The position numbers and the translations under genes are program-made. DNA of 64,000 nucleotides from Siphonodentalium dalli (lineage: Eukaryota; Mollusca; Scaphopoda; Gadilida; Siphonodentaliidae): contig CP136067.1 of assembly GCA_032622095.1 (NCBI GenBank), forward strand, positions 82,612,705 through 82,676,704. The letters run 5' to 3'. The first letter of the stretch is position 1. Each line of letters opens with the position of its first letter. Positions 23,513-34,575 of this stretch are shown in pieces. A model generated the notes under the pieces. The model saw nothing but the letters and a program-made list of their open reading frames with translations. It was not told the origin of the DNA and did no database searches.

Positions 23513-24749
23513 ATGGCGGGCGTGTTAGAAGACCCATCAAACAAATTTGTCGAGAAACCACAAGAGAACCCTGTCTCAACCAACTACGTGTCCGTTGATG
23601 GCCAAATTATCTCACCAAATCCACATTCTGTTCAAAACCAGAAAGATCCTAAACTAGTTGACTCAACTAATGATCCAGATGGAAGCATCCGGTCTGTATC
23701 TTTCATTAATGGCACAAAATCGGACTCTGTGATGGAGGTAATTAACTCTGTGACTGATACCAGCTATGATATACCTGGATCACAAACTCAATCTGATGCA
23801 AATACTAAATCTGAATCTGATGTAAATATTCATGCCAACTTCACATCCGGTCTTCCATTCAGCCAATGTTCTAGTTTAAATGCTACACCACAGGGCTCAC
23901 CGATAGGCTCCTCTCCAAGCTTCACATACAATTTCCAATCTGTGTCCGAGTCCATGAGATCATTCAGAGCCAAAGAAAGGAACAAACGACGCAGAGGACC
24001 AGCGACCGAAGAAGATTCCCTGGATGATCATATAAACAAGACGATCAAGGATCAAATAGGCATATGCATGAAGCAAGAGTTCCAGACACTTGGACATCAA
24101 ATGAAAATACTAACCGACATGTTCGCAACTATGAATAACACCATCGAAGAAACTGTCAAAACAAGTATTTCTAAAACACAAGAAGAGGTAATCACAGTTA
24201 AAAAATGGGATGCAGTCCATGAAACTTGAAATCGACTCCCTCAAGTCTGAAGTTGGTCGACTAAAGGGCGAAAATAAAAAACTGACTGAATTAACAATGC
24301 AAAACCAAAATTCAAACACTACTACAGACCCGGTTGATAAAGAATGGGTAGAAAACCTGGTCGAGCAAAAATTTCAGGAAGCGATGAAGCACACTGATGC
24401 GGAAGTTGAGAAAGGCGAACAATATAGTAGAATAAATTGTCTGATCTTTCATAGTGTTCAAGTTCCAGATCACATCTCAAACTCCTTCAATATTGATGCC
24501 AAAGGTGTTATTCAGGACTTCTGTGAAAACTTCCTTAAGGTAAAACTAGATACCCGAGACATTTCTAACGCTCATCCTCTTGGTGCGCTTTATACAGTAC
24601 CCGAAGGTCCTCTAATCCCAGCTAGGAAAGCTGACAAGACAACATCTAGTATTCAGATGCGCAAAACAACGACCAAGGCCTGTAATATTATAGTCCGCTT
24701 TGGCAATTGGTACGCGCGCAAGGCAAATTGCTTAAAGGACACAGCAAAA
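23513..24749 (+). pseudogene. LINE ORF1 (RNA-binding protein), frameshifted and interrupted
   Basis: The frame starts at ATG 23513, about 230 bp after the element start. Residues 1-140 are low-complexity and Ser/Asn/Thr-rich, then a basic patch (AKERNKRRRGP) follows. After a one-base slip at about 24210 the second frame continues with a leucine-heptad coiled coil (LEIDSLKSEVGRL) and an L1-ORF1-like RRM and C-terminal domain ending IIVRFGNWYARKA. Such proteins bind LINE RNA as coiled-coil multimers. From 24750 the frame runs into foreign DNA and stops at 24968. The probable tail resumes at 30759 in the same phase and ends at 30914. Confidence 0.75.
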
Positions 24750-26705
24750 TATTTATCATCGTTAAATGTATATAATCTATGTCTCAATTTTGTGTGGTAT
24801 GTTTGTTTGTGTTTTCTATCCCTCTTTTTCACACACTACCTGTATATATTATATCTGATATATACTACATACCGGTATATGAAGTGCCTGTGCAAACCAC
24901 ACAGGGGAGGTCACACTGCCAATTTAAAAAAAGCATATATATTTGATATTTCTGATGAGCCATGCTAAGAAATAAAAAACCACGAATGATGTGCATATGT
25001 CCCATAAAAACTTTTAGCCTCTCTCAGTAGACTGTAAAAACTTTTAGCCTCTCTCAGTAGACTCTAAAAAAAAAACCAGAAAATTTTAGCCAAAAAAAAA
25101 AAAAATTATATTAACAAAAAAACTGATTGATTGACTAATTCTCTATGTCCTCGTCCAATGAAGAGGTTTTCCATGTTCATTAAGGGGGTGGTCACTTGAA
25201 GTGAACAGTTTTGGATTGGGTATTCCATGCAAATCTGCGGAGCGGGGGTTGCAGGGTTGAGCATGCTTCTGAGTGTGACTTGGTGTGGTGTTGGAAGCGG
25301 CAGGTATTGGTCTGGCGGGTCTGCTTGGTAAACTATAAAAATTTTGCAATAAATACATTTTTGAGAATTGTTTTTCCTGGAATTACATCACTCGACCTAC
25401 ATTTCAAAAAAATCAATAAAAATTTAAAAAATAAATACACCAACATCAAAATGGGACAAGTTCCAAGCGGACCCTCAGATAGGTGCCTGTTGTTTTTGGT
25501 GCCGCATCGGGTCGCGCTCGGAGGTGTGTGCAGCTCTGTAGCTTTATTGCATGGAGGTCCCCATTCAGAATTGGTCACTTGACCTCCCTCATAACATTGG
25601 TTGTGTGACCCCCCCCCCCCTAGGCTACATGCCATTTCATCAAATGATGTCTGAAACCCAATGCCGTAATTGACTAACTGTTATATCTATATATTTAATT
25701 TGGTCAGAAAAATATTTTCCTAGAACCCCCCCAGCCACATATGGAACATGTTACCACCCACCCACACGTACTGCTTGACATCACTGTTAAGCCCACTGAA
25801 TACAGATGAAATCTTTAAAATGTCGAACATCTGATCGCTACCGGGTATAACTCACCTCTGTCATTCTGTGAACAAAAACCCAGACACTCTCGCCGCTATC
25901 GAGCTTTTCCAACTTAGATTAATAAGTCAACGCTGACTATAATATGCAGTTAATCCACGTGCTTCAAGGCTGAATATACACATGTACATGATTTGTCACG
26001 ACAACACTAGAAGTTTAGCCAAAACTGAGTCAAAATGAAACACCCACGTTGAAAAGCTTCACAGAGCATCAGGCCAACTTGAACGGTCACAGGCAGCATA
26101 TCACATGATATTAAGTCGACCTAATTGTGTCGATCCATGCAAAATCCACTTTTCACGACTCATCGTTCCGCGCTATTAATTTCAAAAGCAATATCAACAA
26201 GAAAACCATAGTCAGAAATGGTAACGCCACCAAGATCGTATTATTAGCCATAAATATAAATCATAATATAAAATATATTGGTTACATGAATGGACCGCCT
26301 CAGAATTCCGTTAAGATAAGTAATTCTTCAAATTATTACAATGAACTACGGCTTATAAATTACTGCAGGTTTCTCATTCGCCACACCAGAATGCTTCTAA
26401 ATGCGGATCAAAGCTAAGAGTGCGTGGCACAGCCATTGTTCATAGACATTTTACAGATAGCGAGAATGATGCATGCTGGGAACGAAAGCATCCACAGCAA
26501 AGCCATGTGCTTACGGGGGCATGCGTTTATTATAGGGGATTTATGGTGGGCCTATAAAACTAATTATAACTTTGTTATCTGTCATAGTTTATGCGTGAAA
26601 TTTTAAACATATATACCTGGACATCTACCCCTTCCAGAATGTTGTAAAACATTTTCAGTTGCTCATCGTATTTTTATAGACGAAATAGTCCGAAATTCCA
26701 GAAAA

Positions 26706-27415
26706 TTGCGCTAACTGCTCAATGTTTTAATGTGTTACAAAACGTCTGATAAAAATAGTTCTATCGGGAATATTCACACCATTTTTTTTCAGAGAACATA
26801 GTGTAAATATAGTCCTATCGGGATATCGTAAAGGAGATTAATTAAACCCCTCAGACTGCCGAAACTGACGACATTAAATTCGCTTTTTCGTGTCCCGCGG
26901 AAATGAAACTTGTCTGTCCATTGATGACGTTATTTATTTGACATAGTATTTTTTTCTTCTGTTGTATTTGAACACTTGTTGCACGCGCAGGCTGCACGAT
27001 CATAATAACTTCAACCGATAAGCGCCGACTGATACCCGCGCAACAGTTTGTCTCAAATAAATTGTTATCAAAACGCAGGTTTATGGCCGCGGACATAAGC
27101 CGATTAAGTGTAATGTAATTTATCCATGAATTTGACTGAAAAATTGTGATTCTATCACCATTAGCCACGAAAATGGGACCTCTAAACAGGCAAGTTTGAT
27201 TTTCGGCGGACACGAACAAGCGAATTTATTGTCGGCAGTTTCGGCAGTCTGAGGGTTAATTAATCCCGAATTAAACGGAACTACTTTACGATAGTCCGAT
27301 AGGACTATGTTTACTCTATGCATGTTCTCTGAAAAAATAGTGTGAATATTCCCGATAGAACTCTTTTTATCAGACGTTGTGTAACACCTTAAAACATTGA
27401 GCAGTTATAGCGCAA
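26706..27415. mobile_element. Inverted-repeat element with arms over 200 bp
   Basis: The left arm 26706-26913 starts TTGCGCTAACTGCTCAATG. The right arm 27190-27415 ends CATTGAGCAGTTATAGCGCAA and pairs along its length through TAGGACTAT, TTAATTAA and CAGACTGCCGAAACTG segments. The unpaired centre is about 275 bp without a gene. Direct repeats of about 53 bp (26267-26319 and 27526-27577, sharing CTCAGAATTCCGTTAA) lie outside the arms. Confidence 0.75.
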
Positions 27416-27835
27416 ACCGAAATGTGTTGTCTTGCAAGATATCCCACCGCTTTAGCTAAATTTACCTTCCTACAATATCCATAAAGAGGATCATATATTA
27501 TATACCCACGGTTTTAATTATAGAATATAAAATATATTGGTTTCGCGAATGACCAACTCAGAATTCCGTTAAAATAACAATAACAACCAGCACCTATAAC
27601 GAACCGTTTTACTGGACTTGGCCTACTGGTCGCGTAGTTCCGACTTTTAAATAAACGGAATTTCCAACTCTATAAATAAAAGCCCCACAATGCATTCGCC
27701 CTGTCCACCACGCAATATCAAAATCTCAGCAGCTAGATACACCACAGGTGGCGTAATAAATGCTCTTTATTATTTCCATATCAGGAATACAGTAACAAAC
27801 AAGACAGCAGTAAAATAAATGGGGACAAAAAGTTA

Positions 27836-28100
27836 GTGTAATCATGTATGAAATTTCCAACTGTTAAAATTCTTTATAACAGTTGTGACTCCCACCCCCT
27901 CAAAATACCTCCATCATTCGATCCCCGTCCCCATCATAATGGGGACAATAATTACTAGTTGGGATACCAGGCAATGGTAACCATGTATTTTAACCTTTAT
28001 GTTGTAGTGTAATAATGTATGAAATTTCCAACTACATGTGCATTAACTTTTTTTTACAAAAGTTGTGAATCATACACACTCAAAATCTAACTTCCACCCC
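27836..28100. repeat. Two-copy degenerate tandem repeat, about 170 bp
   Basis: ATGTATGAAATTTCCAACT occurs at about 27844 and 28014, each followed by a T-rich stretch, an AGTTGTGA phrase and CACTCAAAAT or CCCTCAAAAT. Confidence 0.65.
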
Positions 28101-28948
28101 CACCCCACTACACTGTCCCTTCCACTTAAAAACATTCTGGAGATCAAGTTGGCCACAGGTGTTCAGTTATTTTATACCATGACTCCCTATTGTACTGTGT
28201 ACAAACATGCTATATAATATATTTGTGCTGTACACCCTACTGTGTGTGAACAGGAGTCCGACCGTGGGTAACACGTTTCTACTGTGGGTAACACGTTTTA
28301 ATGGCATTTCAATGGTTAAAGTTTATACCCATAGTAGAACTACATCCGAGTTGACCTTTCATTAACCTTCCATGACCTCGATCAAAATCACTCTATTTTT
28401 AAAATGTAGCGCCTCGCGATGAAAACAATTTGATACTTTCGATTCAATTGAATATTATACTCACTAATGCGATAAAAACGAACAGTTATTTCCGTGGAAA
28501 TCACATCCAGATCAACAAATTGAACATATATTTCAAGAAATAGACGTAAAAAACTCGAACAACAAACGGTGGATTTCAAAATGACTTTCGTGGTTTCCTG
28601 TTCACTGTACGGCGGAGAAAAAAAAGTTCCCGCAATGTGTTATATTTATATTCATTAAATTCGTATTCCCATATATATATTCATGTTGTTTATTTATGGC
28701 GGTTTCATCATGATTACAGTTTATTGTGAATTGGCTACAATGATACCATATTCGTACAATTGAATGTTGACCTAATTCAATGTATCAATACGCCTGATCA
28801 GCTGTGATAGTGTACGTCGATGTACGGCCAAGTGTGGGGAACACAACGGGGATGATTGTGAATGGTGCGACAGAATCATCTTAATTTAAGTGGGTTTATT
28901 TCGATTTCATAGCAGTTGTTGCTCCTGTACCGGTCATGGTATAAACAA

Positions 28949-29090
28949 AATACACACGTAGTGTTTCTGAATACCAAATTTACACCACTCGTGGGATTGA
29001 TGATTTACCACACTCGCTAAAGCTCGTGTGGTAAACCATCAATCCCACTCGTGGTGTAAATTTGGTATTCAGAAACACTACGTGTGTATT
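28949..29090. mobile_element. Near-perfect palindromic MITE
   Basis: Arms of about 69 bp run from AATACACACGTAGTGTTTC to its complement, with a centre at CTCGCTAAAGCTCG. The outermost bases read TA-CACACGTAG and CTACGTGTG-TA, compatible with a TA target duplication as in Tc1/mariner-type MITEs (inference). Right after it, CTTGGACTGTTGCCAAATTC occurs twice (29109 and 29153). Confidence 0.8.
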
Positions 29091-29501
29091 CTATATATAC
29101 CCCACGTGTCTTGGACTGTTGCCAAATTCACAGTGCTCCATTAGAGGGCCTGCTTGGACTGTTGCCAAATTCACAATGTTAACTGCAGAGAGGTTGTATG
29201 TTATTGGAGACGTTCTAATATGACAATAGGCTGGCCTAATTAACGAACCATGCACAGCTAAATACACACAAGCAACTTTTAATCTTCAAATAGATACAAT
29301 TGTCGGCCTCCAAAATTCAATATACTTTCTTATATACAAACAAACATTGAACTCATACCATTGTTTCACTTAACCAAAATAGCGAATTTCCCCAAAAGAA
29401 CGCATATAGACTGCGCATGCAGAAAATAAAAGATGGCCGTTACTACAAAAAAAACAGACATGCGCACTCCAATTAAAATTACCCATAATTCAGTTCACTA
29501 C

Positions 29502-29979
29502 ACCAGGGGCTCCCAACAGGTTATACAATGTTTTCAGGCTATCAGATTATTTATATTTTCGACTTTAAGTTTACAATTTGAGCCTGTCCTCACTCTATCG
29601 ATACGATTTATCATAAACATATTATACACCAGTGGCGTTAACTTTACAACTTCGGCATCTACGTGATTATATCGGTACGATTCAGTAAGGTACAAACAAT
29701 CTCCATAAAATACAGCAGGGGCTCCCAATAGGTTATTCCCATTTATTATGGGCTCCCAATAGGTTATACAATATTTTCAGGCTATCAGATTATTTATATT
29801 TTCAACAACATATTATTACACCGGTGACTTTAAGTTTACAATTTGAGCCTGTCCTGACTCTATCGATAGGATTTATCATATTTTCATAAACGTATTATAC
29901 ACCGCTGGCGTTAACTTTACAATTTCGGCATCTACGTGATTATATCGGTACGGTTGAGTAAGGTACAAACAATCTCCAA
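29502..29979. repeat. Direct duplication of about 220 bp
   Basis: The first copy (29502-29703) and second (29714-29979) share GGTTATACAAT, TTTCAGGCTATCAGATTATT, AATTTGAGCCTGTCCT, GGCGTTAACTTTACAA and GGTACAAACAATCTCCA in the same order. The second copy has extra short insertions. Confidence 0.8.
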
Positions 29980-30783
29980 GAATACATTCGCCCTGTACTC
30001 CATGCGATATAAAAAAACCAAATGCAAGTAACACCACACTAGGTGGCGTAACAATGCGTACGCAAGTTATTACCGCAGGCCGTATCGACAAAAATCCCAG
30101 TTTCGCAAGGCTGGTGTGGCCTATCTTATTCACACAATGCTAATCAAAGAACGGGGATACACACTGGAAACAGTTCTCTGTGATAAAGTTTGACCCTTTC
30201 GGTGAATGAAGGCATTCCTCAGCATAATGTGCCCAGAACCAATCGTGTGTCGCTAAACTGTGTAACTTCCTCTGTAGGCCTATATCCGTACATTATCATA
30301 ATGTGTATTCTCGTGTTTTATCCTCAACAATGAGACTGCCCTATTTTCTCACTTATCTCAGATTAACCCTACGAAAATCCCATCATGCTAACAATCCAAG
30401 CCCAAGCGCAAATCCATAATTTGTTAAACATAGCTACCCGTTAATAGCCGAAGCCCGAAGCCCTCATGCCAATCACCACCCAACATCAGCATGTATATAT
30501 TTGTATATATCCCAATGTCTACATCATGTTTTCTATTTTCTATGCATTGATAATGTTTGATTACACATTTACTTCATTCATGTTTCCAGTCATCCATAAT
30601 GTAAGAACAGTCAAGTCCATTTGTGAGGTGCCACTAGTTGTATTGCTCATTGAGTCGGAGTTCATTTGCTTCCCTATCTTGGTTTCGAACCACCGTCTGA
30701 AATGACGTGTGACTTGAGTCAATATAGGGCAGCAATAGGTATCTTCGACTCAGCAAAACGACCGTTAGCAACTAAAACTGTAA

Positions 30784-33700
30784 AAAAACAGCAGCCTTCG
30801 CCTCGGAAAATGCTTTACTCCACCAAACGCAAGGTCGATTTTTCTCATTACATTCTTTCTATTACAATTATCAGGCGATATCCATATAAACCCGGGCCCT
30901 CTGTCACAGACTAACGCTGAGAATTCGATCTCGATTTTTCACTATAACGTAAGGAGTATCCGAAATAAACTTGAACAAATTGCAGATCTTATAAACGAAT
31001 TTGACATTCTATGTTTCACCGAAACACATCTTGACCCATCTTACCCCTCTAGCCAACTAGAAATCGATGGTTATTGTTCCCCCATTCGCAAAGACCGTGA
31101 TTCAAAGGGTGGCGGAATATGCGTAATGTTCGCCGACCACTTAATATTTAATCGTAAACCTGAATTGGAATTCGATTCTTCTTGTCTCTGGTTCGAAATC
31201 CACTCAAAGAAAACTCGCATTGTTCTTGGATTATCGTACAGATCTGATCAATTCTGTACCCAAAATTATTGGGGACTCCTGGAATCCTCAATTTCTGACG
31301 CTCTTGATATTTCCGAATATGTAGTCATCACAGGGGATTTTAACTCGAATTTCATGGATAATTCATCGAAGCTAAAACAGATAACGGATGGTTTCAGTAT
31401 GAACAATGCTATAAAAGTCCCAACTAGAGTGACCAGCACCTCAAGTACATTGCTTGACCCAATTTTGACCTCAAGCTCACTCCGTTTAATAGACTCCGAT
31501 GTCCTAAATCTCGGAGTTTCGGACCACCTACGTGTATATGCCACAATATCATTTCAAAATACTACCGCAGCGTCATTTCCTAGACAAGTATGGAACTACA
31601 GAAAAGGTAATTTTTCTCGTGCAAACAATCTACTTGCCCATGTCGACTGGGATGACCTCATAAAAAGTGCACCTGATGTGAACACAGCTGCCAATAACTT
31701 TCAACTAGAATTCCTGTCCATAATGGCGAAAACAATTCCACAATCATGCATTACAGTAAGAACATCCGACAAAATTTGGTTCAATTCGGACATCCGGTTT
31801 GAGATACGAAAACGCGACAGAGTAAGGAAAAAGGCCATGAAGGCAAATAACCCTGAGGTCTGGAGAAAATATAAAAACATAAGGAACAAAGTCAATAACA
31901 TGAAGAAGCACGCGAAAATCAAATTTGAAGAAAATATCGAAGAACGAATAAGAGAAGCATCTAACCCACGAGACTTTTGGAGAATAATACATTACCTACT
32001 AAACAAGAAACGAGCAAAAAACATCCCCCCACTATACAGTTCTTCCGGCACTATAACTGCCAACAATAAGACATATGCAATTGACGATGTCGACAAAGCA
32101 AAAATTCTAAACGAAAGCTTTATTGCAAATTCTACCATTAATGATGCCAATCATAACTTGCCTCATTTTCCGAAGCGCACCGCAAACACCATGCCAGATT
32201 TGGTTTTCACAGAATCAGAGGTTGAATCAGCCATCAAATCTTTTAAACTTAACAAAGCCCATGGCCATGATGGAATTAGTGTTAGAATGCTCAGGGAAAC
32301 AGCAAAATCAATAGCTCAACCACTCGTCCTTCTATTCAGGAAATCTATCAACTCTGAGAAATTCCCAGAGTCCTGGAAAGCAGCAAACGTGATCCCGATT
32401 TTCAAAAAAGATGATCCAGCGGAAGCCAAAAATTACCGACCAATTTCCCTTCTACCATGTGTGGCTAAAGTTTTTGAGAAAGTGGTTTTGAAACAGATTA
32501 GTAAATTTTTCATTGAAAATGAACTTTTATACTTCCATCAGTCAGGATTTCTCACAGGTCATAGTACAACATACCAACTATTAGACCTATATCACAACCT
32601 GTGCCAATCCCTTGACAAAGGACTACTTACATGTTCTATATTCTGTGATATTTCCAAAGCCTTTGAGAGGGTTTGGCACAGGGGACTGATACACAAATTA
32701 AATGCTTATGGATTAGAAGGAAATATTTTAAATTGGATAGAAAACTACCTAGAAAATCGGACGCAGAGGGTCCTAATCAATGACACATTTTCAAAATACG
32801 AGGTCATCCCAGCGGGAGTTCCACAAGGGTAAATCCTGGGGCCATTTTTGTTCTTAGTCTATATAAATGATTTAGCCGACGGTATTGAATCAATAACGAG
32901 AATGTATGCCGACGATACTTGCCTCACGAACAGTCACTTTGATCTTAATATACTTGAACATACTATGAACAGCGATTTAGACAAAATTACAGCGTGGTCC
33001 CAAAACTGGTTGGCCAGTTTCAACCCAACTAAAACAGTTGGCATGTCCTTTTCATTAGTTGCGCCCTCAACAGTGAAACCAAACCTCAATTTCGTAGGAA
33101 ATTCAATCAACTTCGTGGACAAGCATATACACTTAGGTCTGGAACTCCAATCAAATCTCAAATGGAACGCACACATTGAAGGGTCTGTCAAAAGAATTGC
33201 CTCACGTCTGTCTCAACTCCGACGGATTAAATATCAACTCAACCGGAAAACCATTGAAATTATTTACAAAACATATATTTTACCCTTATTTGATTATTCA
33301 GACGCCGTCTGGGACAATGCCTCAAATTATATGTTAGAGAAGCTTGACTGGCTTCATGTCGACGCTGGACGGATAGTCAGTGGTATCACCCGTTCTGCTT
33401 CGGACAACACGGTATTACAGGAGGTCGGATGGCCATCACTCAATAAACGACGTCAACTACATAAACTGCAGGCACTCTATAAAATAATCAATAATCTAGC
33501 CCCCTCTTATCTAGCCAATACACTTCCCCCCATATCACACGAGGTTGCAGATTATAATTGGAGACGCCCCGGTAAATTTTACTCATACTATTGCAATACT
33601 GAACACTTCAAACAGTCCTTGTTTCCAGCGATGGTGTTAGAATGGAATAAGCTTCCCAAAGTAATCACCGATGCTGATCAATCTTCTACCTTTAAAACCA

Positions 33701-34077
33701 ACTTGTATCATATAGATCCCACAATCAGCCCCCCTCTACATTTCTATGCTGGACGCAGGAAATACAACATTTTTCATTGTCGCATACGTAATTTTTGCAG
33801 TGAACTCCGATGTGATATGTTCAATAATTATATCGCTGACAGCCCCGCATGCTCATGTGGAAATAGATCTGAAGACGCATATCACTATTTCTTCATGTGC
33901 CCATTGTACCAACGTGAGCGCTCAGTTCTCTTTGAGAAACTAGACCGCGTAAATCTCAAAGTAAGCCATATTTCAGAACTCATGTGTGGATTACCTTATC
34001 TCTCGTCCCAACAAAATATGAAACTATTTTCCATCACACAGCAATATATTGCAGCGACTAAGCGTTTTGACCCCTAA
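30784..34077 (+). pseudogene. LINE ORF2: 2A-like motif, endonuclease, RT, zinc knuckle
   Basis: The frame is open from 30784 (after TAA at 30781) to TAA at 34075, 1097 codons, broken only by TAA at 32830 (codon 683) in AGVPQG-stop-ILGPF, where related LINEs have Ser or a similar residue. Residues 31-39 read GDIHINPGP, a 2A-like motif after a hydrophobic stretch. The apurinic-type endonuclease follows (FTETH, GDFN near residue 184, SDHL near 246), then reverse transcriptase (NYRPISLLP, FCDISKAFE near 620, YADD near 708), and last a knuckle CSCG...HYFFMC from residue 1023. It nicks target DNA and copies the LINE RNA there. There is no ATG before 31126, so translation probably depends on ORF1. 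Confidence 0.9.
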
Positions 34078-34563
34078 TGATTATATTTATCTTATTTGCG
34101 AATCTATACTTGCTTCCGGAATTTCAACTTTTACCTCACAAGTGGACAAACCTCCCATTCAAACATCTCATTCTGATTTATCATCTGTATTGCCTTCCAG
34201 AGCACAACAATAACAAAATAGAGAACGAATCAAGTGTACCATTATATTTTACAACCAACATAAAAGTGCTTAGAATAGATAATATATTGGCACTTGTCAA
34301 TCATTCCAACATTAATAAAATAGTGACATTCTTCAAATACCAATTTTCTCACAGATAAGAAGCAATCTCATGTTGGATCATCTCTGGAAGGCGCTACACA
34401 CTATATCTCCCATAACTTCTCACCATGTAAATAAGTTTGTACCGTCATCTTGATCACATGTGTGTTACAATATTGTATTAGGAGAGGGGCTTCATAAGTT
34501 GCAAAAACTTGTGCCCCAATCCCTTTTGTATATTTTGCAAATAAAATATGTTTCAAGTCAAGT
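34078..34563 (+). other. LINE 3' UTR with polyadenylation signal
   Basis: It runs from the ORF2 stop to the TSD. AATAAA lies at 34540-34545, about 20 bases before the element end. The end repeats TCAAG rather than carrying a poly-A tail, which suits LINEs of CR1/L2 type that use short 3' repeats. Confidence 0.7.
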
Positions 34564-34575
34564 CATTGGGGTATC

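Larger units (their letters stand above)
24750..30758. other. About 6 kb of DNA inserted in LINE ORF1
   Basis: CAGCAAAA is found at 24742-24749 and 30751-30758, and deleting the interval joins ORF1 in phase. The inner DNA has no long frame. It holds a 3'-UTR-like stretch ending AACTGATTGATTGAC (about 25120-25136, similar to the LINE end at 39419), a 31 bp tandem duplication of the TTTTAGCCTCTCTCAGTAGA unit near 25008-25065, an inverted-repeat element, a palindrome and duplicated blocks. One 72 bp block is present twice (27692-27763 and 29985-30056). It has no TIR or LTR of its own, so the class is unknown and it may itself be a nest of insertions. Confidence 0.5.
23282..34563 (+). mobile_element. 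Full-length LINE, family L-A, with nested 6 kb insert
   Basis: The insertion is flanked by CATTGGGGTATC at 23270-23281 and 34564-34575. Removing it restores copy A of R1, so both ends are fixed to the base. It holds a 231 bp 5' UTR, ORF1, ORF2 and a 486 bp 3' UTR that ends AATAAAATATG plus TCAAGTCAAGT. Without the nested insert the LINE would be about 5.3 kb, normal for a two-ORF CR1/L2-like LINE. The clade call rests on ORF2 order and is tentative. The perfect TSD and one lone nonsense change in ORF2 mean it is young. Confidence 0.85.

Noticed and set aside
24120-25140. LINE ending at 25136 (AACTGATTGATTGAC) as an independent ORF1-only element
   Set aside because: Possible, but the 12 bp TSD at 23270 has its partner only at 34564, and ORF1 is in phase with 30759-30914; the tail-like end is better placed inside the nested DNA.
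30779-30790. A-AAA-AAC as a programmed -1 frameshift site between ORF1 and ORF2
   Set aside because: The heptamer is not in the right phase for -1 slippage, and ORF2 lies in the +1 phase.
30666-30914. Start of ORF2 in this frame, because of a KPGPS phrase
   Set aside because: The true ORF2 frame one phase away gives GDIHINPGP and continues without a break into the endonuclease; this frame is more likely the ORF1 tail.
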